Counted from the stretch's first letter, positions 14,675-23,019 are shown. The stretch is DNA of 25,428 nt from Gammaproteobacteria bacterium UBA7376 (GCA_002470275.1 DKNY01000012.1:14208-39635), one strand, 5' to 3'. Notes: generated by a model not told the origin, from the sequence alone. Numbers and translations: made by a program.

Positions 14675-15062
14675 ATGTGAAACCCTCTTTCTGTGGTCGT
14701 GGCTGAAGTTCTTGCTGTGGTTCTTGCTGTCGACCTGGCTAACGATCTTCCAATCAAGTGGGGCTGGGCGACGTGATGCCTCAGCTGCCTAGGCGGTTGC
14801 AGAAAACCGCCGGTCTGATGCTACCCGCGCTCTTCGGCAGTATGCCTTAGGCACGATGCTAGAGCTATCGGTCAAGGCTGCCGAACTTTCTTGGCGCGCC
14901 GCCAACGCCCAGGCGTGGGAATCCGCTGCCTACTGACTTTGGCAAATTGGACAAGTCAGTATGCGGTGTAGGAAGATCATCCCATCCTTTCAAAACGATG
15001 CGTGCTGCCCTTCCGAAGTATGCAGCTGGGTTTCACCACAATAATATAAGAGAGATTTTCTT
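14675..15062. other. Divergent intergenic region with two hairpin-forming repeats
   Basis: About 390 bases separate the AtzG-like gene from the plus-strand NCS2 permease. Near its left end is a tandem 12-nt repeat around GTTCTTGCTGTG. A perfect 7-bp hairpin occupies 14792-14811 (GGCGGTT, 6-nt loop, AACCGCC). A 9-bp inverted repeat is at 14931-14961. A frame of about 46 codons without a start lies between and has no recognised family. Just before the permease, AGAGAG serves as ribosome site, preceded by an AT-rich TAATATAAG box. Confidence 0.6.
14931..14961. promoter_or_regulatory. Long perfect inverted repeat, candidate operator
   Basis: TACTGACTT-N13-AAGTCAGTA has perfect 9-bp arms, about 100 nt before the permease start and 260 nt before the AtzG-like gene. 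No T run follows on either side, so it is less like a terminator than a binding site or an RNA hairpin. The regulator is unknown. Confidence 0.35.
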
Positions 15063-16424
15063 TTGACCGATAACATCACTGAAACCGCGTCACTCTATGC
15101 GCTGGAAGATAAACCGACGCTTCCAAAAGCGCTCGCTGGCGCCCTCGCCCACTACTTCTCAATCATCGCGAGCATTCTCACTGCGCCCTTACTCATCGCA
15201 CTAGCCATAGGCATTGACGAACCCAGCACCCGCTACGTTATTTCAACGTCCGTGGTGATCTCAGGGATCGCGACCTTCATTCAGATTAAGCGCTTCGGCC
15301 TTCTCGGATCCGGCCTGCTGGCCATCCAGGGCACGAGCTTCGCGTTCATCGCTGCCATGGGTTACGCAGCCTCGCTGTTCCCGCCGGAGATTAGCCGAGA
15401 GACAGTATTGGGCACCATTTTGGGCTCTGCTGCCGTAGGCGGCCTGATCTGTATTGGCCTTGCCTTTTGCGTTGAGCAGCTCCGAAAAATCATCACGCCG
15501 GCGGTGACCGGCGTCACCATCTGCATTCTGGGCCTCTCTCTCCTTTGGTCTGCGATTAATAATTTCTCGTTTGCGGTTTCGATAGCTCCTGCTGACCAAG
15601 GCACTGCCGTTATTTCCCAGGGTGTCTTCACCATCTTTATCATTTGCTTGCTGGCTACCCGGGCCAATCCATATCTGCGGCTTGTGAGTATCTCTGTGGG
15701 CATCCTCGCCGGCGTTTTTCTGGCGCTGACGCTAGGCACCTACGCCCTACCGGAATCCAGCGCTGAGTCCCTCTTCTTTGTGCCCACGCCATGGCGCTTC
15801 CCCCTTGGCTTCGATCCGTTGGTGCTGCTTATTCTGATGCCCATCTTCTTAGTCTCGCTGACAGAAAGCGTTGGTGATTTGACCGCCACCTCTCTGGTCT
15901 CGAACCTGCCGATAAAGGGCCCCGACTATCTTCGTCGGCTACGCGGCGGCCTGGCTGCAGATGGCTTCAACAGCGCCCTAGCGGCCGTCTTCGGCACGTT
16001 CCCAAACACGACCTTCAGCCAAAACAATGCCGTAATCCGACTCACAGGGATTGCCAGCCGCAGCGTGGGCATGCTTGTGGCGTTGCTCCTGGTGGTGTCC
16101 GGCTGCATGACCTGGGTAACGCTATTATTCGTCAGCCTGCCGGGCACCGTTATTCACGGCGCCACCGCCGTTTTATTCGCGGTCATCGCCTATACCGGAC
16201 TGAACATCATCCGCACACGGACGCATTCCAGGGGCGCCATCGTGCTGGTGATCTCCTGCTTGGGGGCACTAGTCTTTTTGCAGCTACCGCAATTTTTCAC
16301 GGCAATCCAGCTGGATGTGCCCGAGGTCATCACTATTATCCTGGGTTTCCCGGTGGCAACCGGCACCTTTCTCGCCATCTTGACCGACGCCATGCTGCGA
16401 CCGCCGCTGGAAGATAGCGCCTAG
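15063..16424 (+). CDS. NCS2 family uracil/xanthine/urate-type permease
   Basis: This 453-residue nucleobase:cation symporter has about 12-14 membrane segments. It belongs to the UraA/XanQ/UacT branch rather than the AzgA branch. Family marks are AHYFSII near residue 29 (His kept, although the usual preceding Gln is Ala), AIQGTSFAFI at 88-97 and TESVGDLTA (E268). The signature loop QNNAVIRLTGIASR starts at Q320, and its usual QNNGVI-type Gly is Ala. The start is a TTG at 15063 with AGAGAG eight bases upstream. It stands alone on the plus strand, convergent with the adenosine deaminase gene. Xanthine or urate is the likeliest substrate from context; uracil cannot be excluded. Confidence 0.85.
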   Translation: MTDNITETASLYALEDKPTLPKALAGALAHYFSIIASILTAPLLIALAIGIDEPSTRYVISTSVVISGIATFIQIKRFGLLGSGLLAIQGTSFAFIAAMGYAASLFPPEISRETVLGTILGSAAVGGLICIGLAFCVEQLRKIITPAVTGVTICILGLSLLWSAINNFSFAVSIAPADQGTAVISQGVFTIFIICLLATRANPYLRLVSISVGILAGVFLALTLGTYALPESSAESLFFVPTPWRFPLGFDPLVLLILMPIFLVSLTESVGDLTATSLVSNLPIKGPDYLRRLRGGLAADGFNSALAAVFGTFPNTTFSQNNAVIRLTGIASRSVGMLVALLLVVSGCMTWVTLLFVSLPGTVIHGATAVLFAVIAYTGLNIIRTRTHSRGAIVLVISCLGALVFLQLPQFFTAIQLDVPEVITIILGFPVATGTFLAILTDAMLRPPLEDSA

Positions 16425-16461
16425 CATCCCCAGGGCCAACGCCGGCGCAGGCCGCTATCCC

Positions 16462-17994
16462 CTATTCGAAGGACGCTTCAAAGGCGGCAAAGCGCTCCTC
16501 GAGCTGCCACTGCAGCGCTGCCTTCTCGCTGGTCCCCAGGAATTCGCTGCAGGCCGTACTCATCGTTTCCGCGCCTGGGGTATCGCTGTTACAGGCTTGA
16601 ATCCGCTTACCCTTATAGGTATCGAGGAACAGCCTGTCGCCGGGTAGAAAATTATACTGAAGAGCATTTCGAGACAGGCTTCGCAGCATGGCGTAGCTCA
16701 AATCGAAGGTGCTCACCGCTCGCTGATACTCGTGGGTGAGGTCAATCCTGGAAACCCCCTCATCATCCGTGGAAAGCGCCACCGGCACGTTGTTTTCAAG
16801 GTAGAGGGGCAGAGGGTGATAGGGGGCTTTCACGCCGAGGATCACATCATTACTGGTTAGATTGATCTCCACCATAATTTCTTCGGAGGCCATTTTCTTT
16901 AACAGAGGGTACAGATCAGGGGTGTGATTAATATCCACACCGTGCCCAATCCGCCTTGCGCCCGCGACTTCAATGGCTTCCTGAATATGCCACCCTAAGT
17001 TTTCAGGCGGCACCAACCCCAGAGCCAGCTCCCCGGCATGCAGGGTAATCCCGCTTCGCTGCTCTTCATAGTGTGAGCCGATTTCCTGGATAAACGCCAT
17101 GTGCCTGCGATAATCCCGCAGCGCAACCGGATGGTCCTCGGGCGCGACAAAGTTTAGGCCGACAAAGCGTGGGTCAGACTCGATGAGTTTGAAGGCCAAC
17201 AGGGTCTGGACATAGACCTCTTCCAATGACCAGGTCCGAAGCACCTGGGCTAAGAAACGCATCTCCACTTCGCAACCCATGGCCGACGCCGCCTCTTCGC
17301 ATCCCAACAGTTCAATCTTTTTCTTCTCCATCTCATCTACCTGCCGGGAGACATCGGCAACAATCGCGTCGACCTTTGCGTGATCGATTCTTTCACCATA
17401 GGGCTTGTCGAGGTCCGCAGAGGCGACAGCAAGCTCGGCCGCCTCAAGCATTCCCAGGCTTTGCATCAGCTCTAGATAGGGGATGTTTTGGCGCGAGTTT
17501 CGATAGGCCACCTCAGCAAGCATTTCGCCTCTGCGGCCGACGGAAGCAAGGCTAAACCGCGCAAAGGTCGCAAAAAACTGGTTGTGACCCGATACCTCGC
17601 GCAATGGATAGTTCCTAGTCGATAGCGCATCGACGATGGGATCGACGCCAAGCCGGTCGGCGTTCCTACCGCCAGGATAAAGCTCGGAGAGAGACCTGAC
17701 CGTTTTCTCATCGCAGGGACCCGGCACGATACTCAATGTCTCTTCTTCCCAACATTTCCCATCTTCTGCCGCCCAAGCAATATAGGACTCGGCATATATC
17801 GCGCCCGTGAGGTGATTGTGGAGGTCACCGCCCTTGGGGAAATTGAACAGGAAGTTGCGCAGCTTAACGGGGTCGCTTTTGATGAGCGCCATGGTGTTCG
17901 CCGCAGACCCTGACAGGGCCAGCTGGGATCCCAGCAGGCAAACCAGGCCGATCCCCACCGCCGCCATCCCGCTCATTTTTTTATTCGCTTTCAT
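16462..17994 (-). CDS. Exported adenosine deaminase (ADGF-like)
   Basis: This 510-residue adenosine deaminase-family protein has a Sec signal peptide (residues 1-31, MKANKKM basic start, hydrophobic core, SGSA cleavage). All metal and catalytic motifs are present: PKGGDLHNHLTGA (H59 and H61), TLHAGE (H319 and E322), RIGHGVD (H351) and STDDEGV (D410 and D411). It is longer than the roughly 340-residue cytoplasmic Add, with an extra region at about 75-135 resembling the secreted ADGF/CECR1 type. It should deaminate adenosine to inosine in the periplasm or outside the cell. The ATG at 17994 has AAGGA upstream, 14 nt after the NUP gene stop, so the two form an operon. It is convergent with the NCS2 permease. 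Confidence 0.9.
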   Translation of the reverse strand: MKANKKMSGMAAVGIGLVCLLGSQLALSGSAANTMALIKSDPVKLRNFLFNFPKGGDLHNHLTGAIYAESYIAWAAEDGKCWEEETLSIVPGPCDEKTVRSLSELYPGGRNADRLGVDPIVDALSTRNYPLREVSGHNQFFATFARFSLASVGRRGEMLAEVAYRNSRQNIPYLELMQSLGMLEAAELAVASADLDKPYGERIDHAKVDAIVADVSRQVDEMEKKKIELLGCEEAASAMGCEVEMRFLAQVLRTWSLEEVYVQTLLAFKLIESDPRFVGLNFVAPEDHPVALRDYRRHMAFIQEIGSHYEEQRSGITLHAGELALGLVPPENLGWHIQEAIEVAGARRIGHGVDINHTPDLYPLLKKMASEEIMVEINLTSNDVILGVKAPYHPLPLYLENNVPVALSTDDEGVSRIDLTHEYQRAVSTFDLSYAMLRSLSRNALQYNFLPGDRLFLDTYKGKRIQACNSDTPGAETMSTACSEFLGTSEKAALQWQLEERFAAFEASFE

Positions 17995-18008
17995 TCAGTT
18001 TTTCCTTC

Positions 18009-19157
18009 TCATTGCGCTGATCGTGACGGCTCTGCGAACTCATCAGGCCGCTGCGCCTCGAATTTATCCCAGTTTTCTAATAATTCATCAATCACGACAG
18101 AGCCGACGCGATAGAGAGCCTCTAGGGATTCATTCAAGCCAGAAAAGCCTTCTCCCTCTTGAGCCATGCTCTGGGCTGCCGTCCTACCGGGAGGCGGCAT
18201 GGTGTAGTTGCTGCCCGCCCGAAGCACTAAGGCTCTTTGCCGGTCCACTCTGCCCGCTCGGTCTAAATACTCAAGAGACTGAAAGGTCCCGGTTTCTTCC
18301 ATCCCGGACGTGACAAAATCCGCCTTGCCCTCGGACCAGTAGTCCACCCAGTCGTTGGCCCAGGCGTTTAGCAGCGCGCCGTGCCAGAACGTCATTGCAG
18401 CAAGATGCCCGCCTCGATAAACCGCTGGAGACTGTTGGGCGAGCGGATGCTCGGTATACTTTACTCGCTCCGCCTGCAGCCCCTCCGTATCTGGAAGGGC
18501 CACATCCTTGGTCAGCTCGTAGGCCCAGTCCGTGAGCGATTCGTTGGCGATAAACAGCTCACCCCGGGGCTCGGGTTTGCTCGGATCCAGTGGGCGCTTG
18601 GTTCGCAATGCAAAGTAGCCATGAGGCCAATCCGCTGGCGTCTCCCTAGGATCGATCTCATGCGCGAGATCGCCGTCCACCAAGTAGGAAGACCAGACCG
18701 CTGAGCCGATCGACGCGTCTTCGGGATCAATACCCGCAATGCCCGCCACCAACCAATAGGACTGGGTGAGATCGAACCGAGGATCTAAGCCCAGGGCCAT
18801 GATCGCAGCGGCGGACTTGGCTGTTCCGACCCCAGTCACCATCCCCAGAATTTTTGAGTCTCGGTTGTAAAACAGGTCATGATGAGACTGAGGGAAGGCG
18901 AAGCGTTCGTTTAGTGCTCGGCGCTCTTTCCACAGCTGAAATTCTCCGGCTTGATCGCCTTCGTCTTCGCCAATTTCAAACATGGTGACTAATACGACGC
19001 GAACCGGAATTTTTTGCACGCCATCGGTGTCCTCCGCCGATCCCGGCCCCAACCCTTTTTCGGCCAGCAGACCCTGTTGCTCGGCCCAGGCAGTCGGGCC
19101 GATGCCCAGAGAGGGGCCCATCGCTAGGAGCAAAGCCAGGAATCGATTGTTCACCAT
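18009..19157 (-). CDS. NUP-family exported purine nucleoside protein
   Basis: This 382-residue protein has a signal peptide (MVNNRFLALLLAMG start, cleavage near AWA at 22-24). It matches the family named purine nucleoside permease after the Candida protein NUP. It has no multi-span membrane pattern. Instead GMVTGVGTAKSAAAIMAL and LVAGIAGIDPEDASIGS (about 105-160) look like the base/ribose-site glycine loops of nucleoside phosphorylases. The TSGMEETGT segment resembles their ME(S) nucleoside loop. A periplasmic nucleoside-binding or cleaving enzyme is thus as likely as transport. It is the first gene of the pair with the exported adenosine deaminase, whose inosine it could handle. The ATG at 19157 has an AGGCGAG ribosome site. 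Confidence 0.8.
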   Translation of the reverse strand: MVNNRFLALLLAMGPSLGIGPTAWAEQQGLLAEKGLGPGSAEDTDGVQKIPVRVVLVTMFEIGEDEGDQAGEFQLWKERRALNERFAFPQSHHDLFYNRDSKILGMVTGVGTAKSAAAIMALGLDPRFDLTQSYWLVAGIAGIDPEDASIGSAVWSSYLVDGDLAHEIDPRETPADWPHGYFALRTKRPLDPSKPEPRGELFIANESLTDWAYELTKDVALPDTEGLQAERVKYTEHPLAQQSPAVYRGGHLAAMTFWHGALLNAWANDWVDYWSEGKADFVTSGMEETGTFQSLEYLDRAGRVDRQRALVLRAGSNYTMPPPGRTAAQSMAQEGEGFSGLNESLEALYRVGSVVIDELLENWDKFEAQRPDEFAEPSRSAQ

Positions 19158-19770
19158 AGTTCTCGCCTTTTTGTTCGTCGCTGCAGCCTACCCTAGCCCG
19201 ATGCCTGACACCTAACCCTGACGACGGTTGCGTGCCCGGGAAAAACGTAGGCCTGACTTAGCGCGTGAACCTTAAGCTCTCGACGGGCTTCCAGCCGAGA
19301 TTTTGCAAGTATTGGGCCAGAACTCGATCAGCCCCATCGAAGCCGGTTTACCGGCGTACTTAGAGTCAGGATAAGGGGGTACCTGCTCCAAACCGGTTGG
19401 CCGTGCAGTGCCGTTTATCGGTAGCCACTGCCTTGGCCAATGCCTCAGGAGCGGCGTTCCGTCACCCAAAATTGCGCTGATTTAGTGCGCTGTCTGGCCA
19501 TCCTGGTGCACCCCGAAAACGCAGGAAGCGGCACTTTGGACCGACTGGGCCCGTGCGCCTGCAGGCGGCTCGCCTTAACGCGACAGCGAGGAAAACTCGG
19601 CTATTTCTTTGTGCGAAATCGCCTCCAACCTGGCATATTTAGCCAGGGCAGAGGACGAGTAAGCCAGCACGCCGTAAACGGCTTCTGGTATGTTTCTTGC
19701 TTCGTGACCGGAGACCCCTTGGGTCCCAGTCAAATAACGCCTTTCCCAGGCTATCAGAGGAGTGAATAGG
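19158..19770. other. Region without an intact gene
   Basis: This 613-base stretch lies between the divergent NUP and PhyH genes. No full-length frame is convincing on either strand. Short plus-strand frames here show no family features. On the minus strand, broken pieces look protein-like and are listed as a possible pseudogene at 19258-19740. The last bases hold the AGAGGAG ribosome site of the PhyH gene. Promoters for both flanking operons must lie here, but none is clear by eye. Confidence 0.55.
19258..19740 (-). pseudogene. Possible decayed regulator gene, frame-broken
   Basis: Three coding-like pieces follow one another on the minus strand in different frames. The first ends at the stop 19575 and contains ISHKEIAEFSSLSR, which reads like a helix-turn-helix. 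The second, with stop near 19447, has RLQAHGP and AQFWVTERRS, resembling the wing of MarR-type regulators. The third, from about 19469, runs PLLRHWPRQWLPINGTARP to EFW. Adding one base in the GGG run at 19314-19316 continues it to a stop at 19258 (ending LGWKPVESLRFTR). The intact ancestor and its family are not recognised with confidence, and chance cannot be excluded. Confidence 0.28.
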
Positions 19771-20562
19771 ATGTCGCAGGCGCCGGAAATTACCATTGAG
19801 ACTCGCGAAGATATTGCCCTAGCCGCGGAAATGTATGACGAATTTGGATACGTGCTGTTGAAGAAAATCGTGCCGGACGCTGCCCTGCGGGAGATGACTG
19901 AACAGTTGACCTGTGCACAGACGGCGCTCATCGAAGGCAATCTCGAGTCGCGCTACGGCACTGAGCTTTTAGACGAACCTGGTGCCACAGTGGATGGGAA
20001 AGCCCACCGCCACTACGTCATCAACTGTACGGATCTATCCCCAGCGGCCCATGCTGCCGCCAAGCATGAGGCACTTCACGACATCGCCAAGGTGGTGCTG
20101 GATTCCGCGGACCCCTGGCTCAACGACTATGCAAGGTTCGGCGTGGTATTCCAGGACGCCAGGGCGGATGCGGGCTCAAAATATTCACGCATCGGTTGGC
20201 ATGCTGACTACAACTCCGATGAAGACGGCGGCGCCTGGCCAAGTTTCGCATTCACCATCCACATCGATGGCACCTCGCCAGCCAACGGTTTTTTACGGGT
20301 TGTTCCCGGATCACACAAACTGGAGATTGATAAAGACGAGATTGGTAGCTGGGCATTCAATACGGTGAAGGGCGAAGTGCCCGTTTTCGCAGAGCAGGGC
20401 GACATCATCCTGCACGACTACAAACTATGGCACGCCGCTGCCAGAGGCACCGCTGATGGCGTTCACGGCCGTCGCCGGCATGTTCGAGGCGCTTGGTTCG
20501 GCGGAGATCGTTTATCCAGTGATCACGGCATCGGCACCTTCTATAAGAACGCAGCTCGATAA
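19771..20562 (+). CDS. Phytanoyl-CoA dioxygenase (PhyH)-family Fe(II)/2-oxoglutarate oxygenase
   Basis: This 263-residue soluble oxygenase carries the iron-binding facial triad H144 and D146 (IGWHADYNSD) and H221 (YKLWHAAARG). Basic residues in GRRRHVRGAW (233-242) include the likely 2-oxoglutarate arginine. The double-stranded beta-helix region has FAFTIHIDGTSPANGFLRVVPGSH, here seen as TIHIDGTSPANG and RVVPGSH. The start is the ATG at 19771, with AGGAG eight bases upstream; the GTG at 19762 sits too close to that site. It heads an operon with an ABC importer (next gene 9 nt on) and a TauD-type oxygenase. The family includes many hydroxylases of small molecules; the substrate here is unknown, perhaps the compound the ABC system imports. 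Confidence 0.85.
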   Translation: MSQAPEITIETREDIALAAEMYDEFGYVLLKKIVPDAALREMTEQLTCAQTALIEGNLESRYGTELLDEPGATVDGKAHRHYVINCTDLSPAAHAAAKHEALHDIAKVVLDSADPWLNDYARFGVVFQDARADAGSKYSRIGWHADYNSDEDGGAWPSFAFTIHIDGTSPANGFLRVVPGSHKLEIDKDEIGSWAFNTVKGEVPVFAEQGDIILHDYKLWHAAARGTADGVHGRRRHVRGAWFGGDRLSSDHGIGTFYKNAAR

Positions 20563-20571
20563 ATCAACGCC

Positions 20572-21441
20572 ATGAGTTTTGATGCTCCAACCCCCCCACC
20601 AACCTTGTTGGAGCCTTCGCCGGCCCCCTGCACCTCTGGCCAAGCCCTAACGTCCACGGGGCGACCTATCACCCTGCGCAGCGTAGGCAAGACCTACGCG
20701 CTGGATGACGGACAGAGCACCGTTCGGGCCATTGATAACGTAAGCATGGACATTGCCGCCGGAGAGTTCATTGCGATCATCGGTCCCTCCGGCAGCGGCA
20801 AGAGCACGCTCGTTCGCATGATCGCAGGGCTGGAGGAAATCTCAGAGGGCGACATTACAATCGCTGGGGATAGCCCACGCGCGCTCATTGCTCAGCAGCG
20901 CCTAGGCATGGCCATGCAGGATCACGGTCTTATGGCCTGGTTAAGCGTGCGTCAAAACATCGCGCTGCCGTTTAGACTGTCCGGTAAAGTCCCTGACGAG
21001 GCACGCATTGATCGCCTGCTTCAGCTGATCGGGCTGGCGGACTTTGCCGACGTCAGACCGACCCAGCTATCTGGCGGTATGAAACAGCGAGTGAGCTTGG
21101 CCCGGGCATTAGTTCTGGAACCCGACGTACTGATCCTGGATGAGCCCTTTGGTGCGCTAGATGCGGTTACCCGACGACAGATGAACCAAGAACTGCAGAA
21201 GATTTGGGCGGACAAACCGACCACCACGCTCCTGGTCACCCACAGCCTTGAAGAGGCGGTGCTATTAGCAGACAGGGTGTGCGTGATGTCACCGCGCCCG
21301 GGCACCATAGCATCCGTTCACAGCGTCCCGCTTCCCCGACCTAGGACACTCGCAACAACCTTTGACGAAACCTTCAGGCAGCTCGTTGCGTCCATAGCCA
21401 AGGAATTCGACGCCATCTGTGGTCTGGGCGACGCCCTATGA
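20572..21441 (+). CDS. ABC importer ATPase, NitT/TauT/ThiZ type
   Basis: This 289-residue ATPase has Walker A GPSGSGKST at 71-79, Q-loop Q116, signature LSGGMKQR at 166-173, Walker B VLILDEP at 186-192 and switch H224. The PFGALDAVTRR segment after Walker B is typical of the nitrate/taurine/hydroxymethylpyrimidine importer group. An extra Pro-rich leader of about 30 residues precedes the domain. It powers the two permeases encoded next. The stop TGA overlaps an ATG that opens a repeat-rich junction (21436-21520) before the first permease, suggesting the genes were once directly coupled. Confidence 0.92.
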   Translation: MSFDAPTPPPTLLEPSPAPCTSGQALTSTGRPITLRSVGKTYALDDGQSTVRAIDNVSMDIAAGEFIAIIGPSGSGKSTLVRMIAGLEEISEGDITIAGDSPRALIAQQRLGMAMQDHGLMAWLSVRQNIALPFRLSGKVPDEARIDRLLQLIGLADFADVRPTQLSGGMKQRVSLARALVLEPDVLILDEPFGALDAVTRRQMNQELQKIWADKPTTTLLVTHSLEEAVLLADRVCVMSPRPGTIASVHSVPLPRPRTLATTFDETFRQLVASIAKEFDAICGLGDAL

Positions 21442-21520
21442 GCCGGACCAGTCTACGAACTGGCATTGCTCATGAATCGGGATAGTCTATGAGCTGGGAG
21501 AGTCTATGAACCGGACCAGT
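21436..21520. repeat. Five-unit degenerate 17-nt tandem repeat at the ATPase-permease junction
   Basis: Five units lie head to tail at 21436-21452, 21453-21468, 21469-21486, 21487-21503 and 21504-21520. Their consensus is CTATGARCYGGNNNAGT. Units 1 and 5 differ at one base. Three units (1, 4 and 5) carry CTATGA and unit 3 carries CATGA, so stop-start ATGA motifs recur. Unit 1 holds the ATPase stop and unit 5 the permease start. Confidence 0.7.
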
Positions 21521-22252
21521 CGTTTCGCAAGTTGGTGCATTGGCTTTTCTTTGCTGATTTTCTTTTGGGAGCTGGCGGGCCGAGAAAATTGGCTTGGCAG
21601 CGCCTGGCCCTCACTCTCGGCACTTTTCGCCTTCATGCAGGATCCGAGCAGCGCTGCCCTACTCCTGCGCAGCTCTGCCGACACGGCCAGCAATGCAACC
21701 ATCGGGTTCCTGTTGGGTTCCTTGGTAGGCTTCACCTTAGCTTGCTCGGGCTCGGTTTGGACCGGCCTGGGCCCGGGGCTGGCGACCTTCGCAACCTTTG
21801 TCAATGCGACCCCCCTTATCGCGCTCGGGCCACTGCTCATTGTCACGGTCGGTGAGGAGGTCACGCCGGCAGCCACCGCAGGCCTGGCGGTTTTCTTCTC
21901 TGTTTTTATTGCCACCCTATCGGGGTTACAGGACACCAACCGGGATCAATCAGACGTGCTGTCTATCTACGGCTCGGGCAAAATCAGAGCGTTGATTTGT
22001 GTGCGTATCCCCAACGCTATGCCTAAGGTCATGGACGGGTTGAAGCTCGGCACTACCGCCGCTGTATTAGGCGCGATCATCGGAGAGTGGTTTGGTGCTC
22101 CGACTGGGCTGGGGGTCATCCTGGTCAGCGCCATGCAGAACTTCCAGATTGAGCTTCTGTGGGCATCCGCCCTGTGTGGCACCGTGCTGTCAGGCCTGAG
22201 CTTTTTCTTGCTTGCCGCCATTCAGACCCAATTTATTAAGCGACTAGTTTGA
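21506..22252 (+). CDS. ABC importer permease, NitT/TauT/ThiX type (first)
   Basis: This 248-residue inner-membrane protein has about six hydrophobic segments and a BPD_transp_1 core. The EAA-type cytoplasmic loop runs at about residues 150-180 (YGSGKIRALICVRIPNAMPKVMDGLKLG, core VRIPNAMPKVMDGLKLG), followed by IIGEWFGAPTGLG. The ATG at 21506 has GGGAG five bases upstream, inside the fourth unit of the junction repeat. It lies 64 nt after the ATPase stop, an unusually large gap for this otherwise tight operon. The stop TGA overlaps the next permease ATG. It probably forms a heterodimeric channel with the second permease. Confidence 0.9.
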   Translation: MNRTSRFASWCIGFSLLIFFWELAGRENWLGSAWPSLSALFAFMQDPSSAALLLRSSADTASNATIGFLLGSLVGFTLACSGSVWTGLGPGLATFATFVNATPLIALGPLLIVTVGEEVTPAATAGLAVFFSVFIATLSGLQDTNRDQSDVLSIYGSGKIRALICVRIPNAMPKVMDGLKLGTTAAVLGAIIGEWFGAPTGLGVILVSAMQNFQIELLWASALCGTVLSGLSFFLLAAIQTQFIKRLV

Positions 22253-23019
22253 TGAAGACTGCCCTCTTACAGCTGATCAAACACTACTGGGGCATCGCAC
22301 TGCTGGTGTTCGCGTGGCAGGCCATGGTGATGGTCAGCGGTTTCAATGAAATCGTGGTCCCAAGCACCATCATGGTCATTCAGGCCCTTGTCGCCGAACC
22401 GCTCTACTTTCTTCACCATTCGGCGTACACCTTTTCCGCAGCCATTGGCGGCTTAATGCTTGGCATTGCCTTGGGCCTGCTATTCGCCTCCCTTGCTTGG
22501 CTGACCCCTGTCCTGGATGGCGTCATTACGCCAGCGACCCTGCTCGTGCGCTCCATACCCATCGTCGCCTTCATCCCCATCGTCATTCGGCTCGCCGGCT
22601 ATGGCAGCCAGACCATTCTCCTGGTGACGGTCATGCTCACTTTTTTCCCCTGTTATGTCTTCGCGCTGACGGGATTACGCAGCCCCTCCAAGGCTCACCA
22701 GGACTTTTTTGCGTCCCTGGGCTGCAGGCCCAGCGGCCTGGCCACCTGGCGTTTCTATTGGCGGCTGGCCTTGCCCAGCGCCGTCCCTAACCTCCTGACC
22801 GCGCTCAGACTGCTGGCACCCACCTGCGTGCTGGTCGCGCTGGTTGCTGAGTTCCTCATGGGTGCCCAGGGTCTCGGCTATGTGATGGTGCGCGCAAGGA
22901 GCGATCTACGCATGGATGTTTCCTGGGCCGCAGCCATGCTGGCCACCGTCTTTTCCGTTGCTTTTTTTGTTGCCGCCAGCCGCTTAGAAGCCCATTTATC
23001 AAAGGTATGGCGTCACTAA
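22252..23019 (+). CDS. ABC importer permease, NitT/TauT/ThiX type (second)
   Basis: This 255-residue polytopic protein is homologous in layout to the first permease. It has about six membrane segments, LLVRSIPIVAFIPIVIRL in the middle, and the EAA loop FFASLGCRPSGLATWRFYWRLALPSAVPNLLTALR (core WRLALPSAVPNLLTALR). AEFLMGAQGLGYVMV follows. The ATG at 22252 overlaps the preceding TGA by one base (TGATG); a TTG directly before it is in frame but needless. Two distinct permeases with one ATPase imply a heterodimeric pore. Confidence 0.9.
   Translation: MKTALLQLIKHYWGIALLVFAWQAMVMVSGFNEIVVPSTIMVIQALVAEPLYFLHHSAYTFSAAIGGLMLGIALGLLFASLAWLTPVLDGVITPATLLVRSIPIVAFIPIVIRLAGYGSQTILLVTVMLTFFPCYVFALTGLRSPSKAHQDFFASLGCRPSGLATWRFYWRLALPSAVPNLLTALRLLAPTCVLVALVAEFLMGAQGLGYVMVRARSDLRMDVSWAAAMLATVFSVAFFVAASRLEAHLSKVWRH

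Noticed and set aside
16425..16461. Terminator between the NCS2 permease and adenosine deaminase genes
   Set aside because: GC-rich GGCC and GCCGGC repeats are present, but there is no clear stem with a T run in either direction.
19440..19940. Intact ORFs at 19440-19769 (plus) and 19575-19940 (minus)
   Set aside because: The plus frame has no family features. The minus frame runs antisense into the PhyH start, so only its downstream part (below about 19740) is considered, as a remnant.
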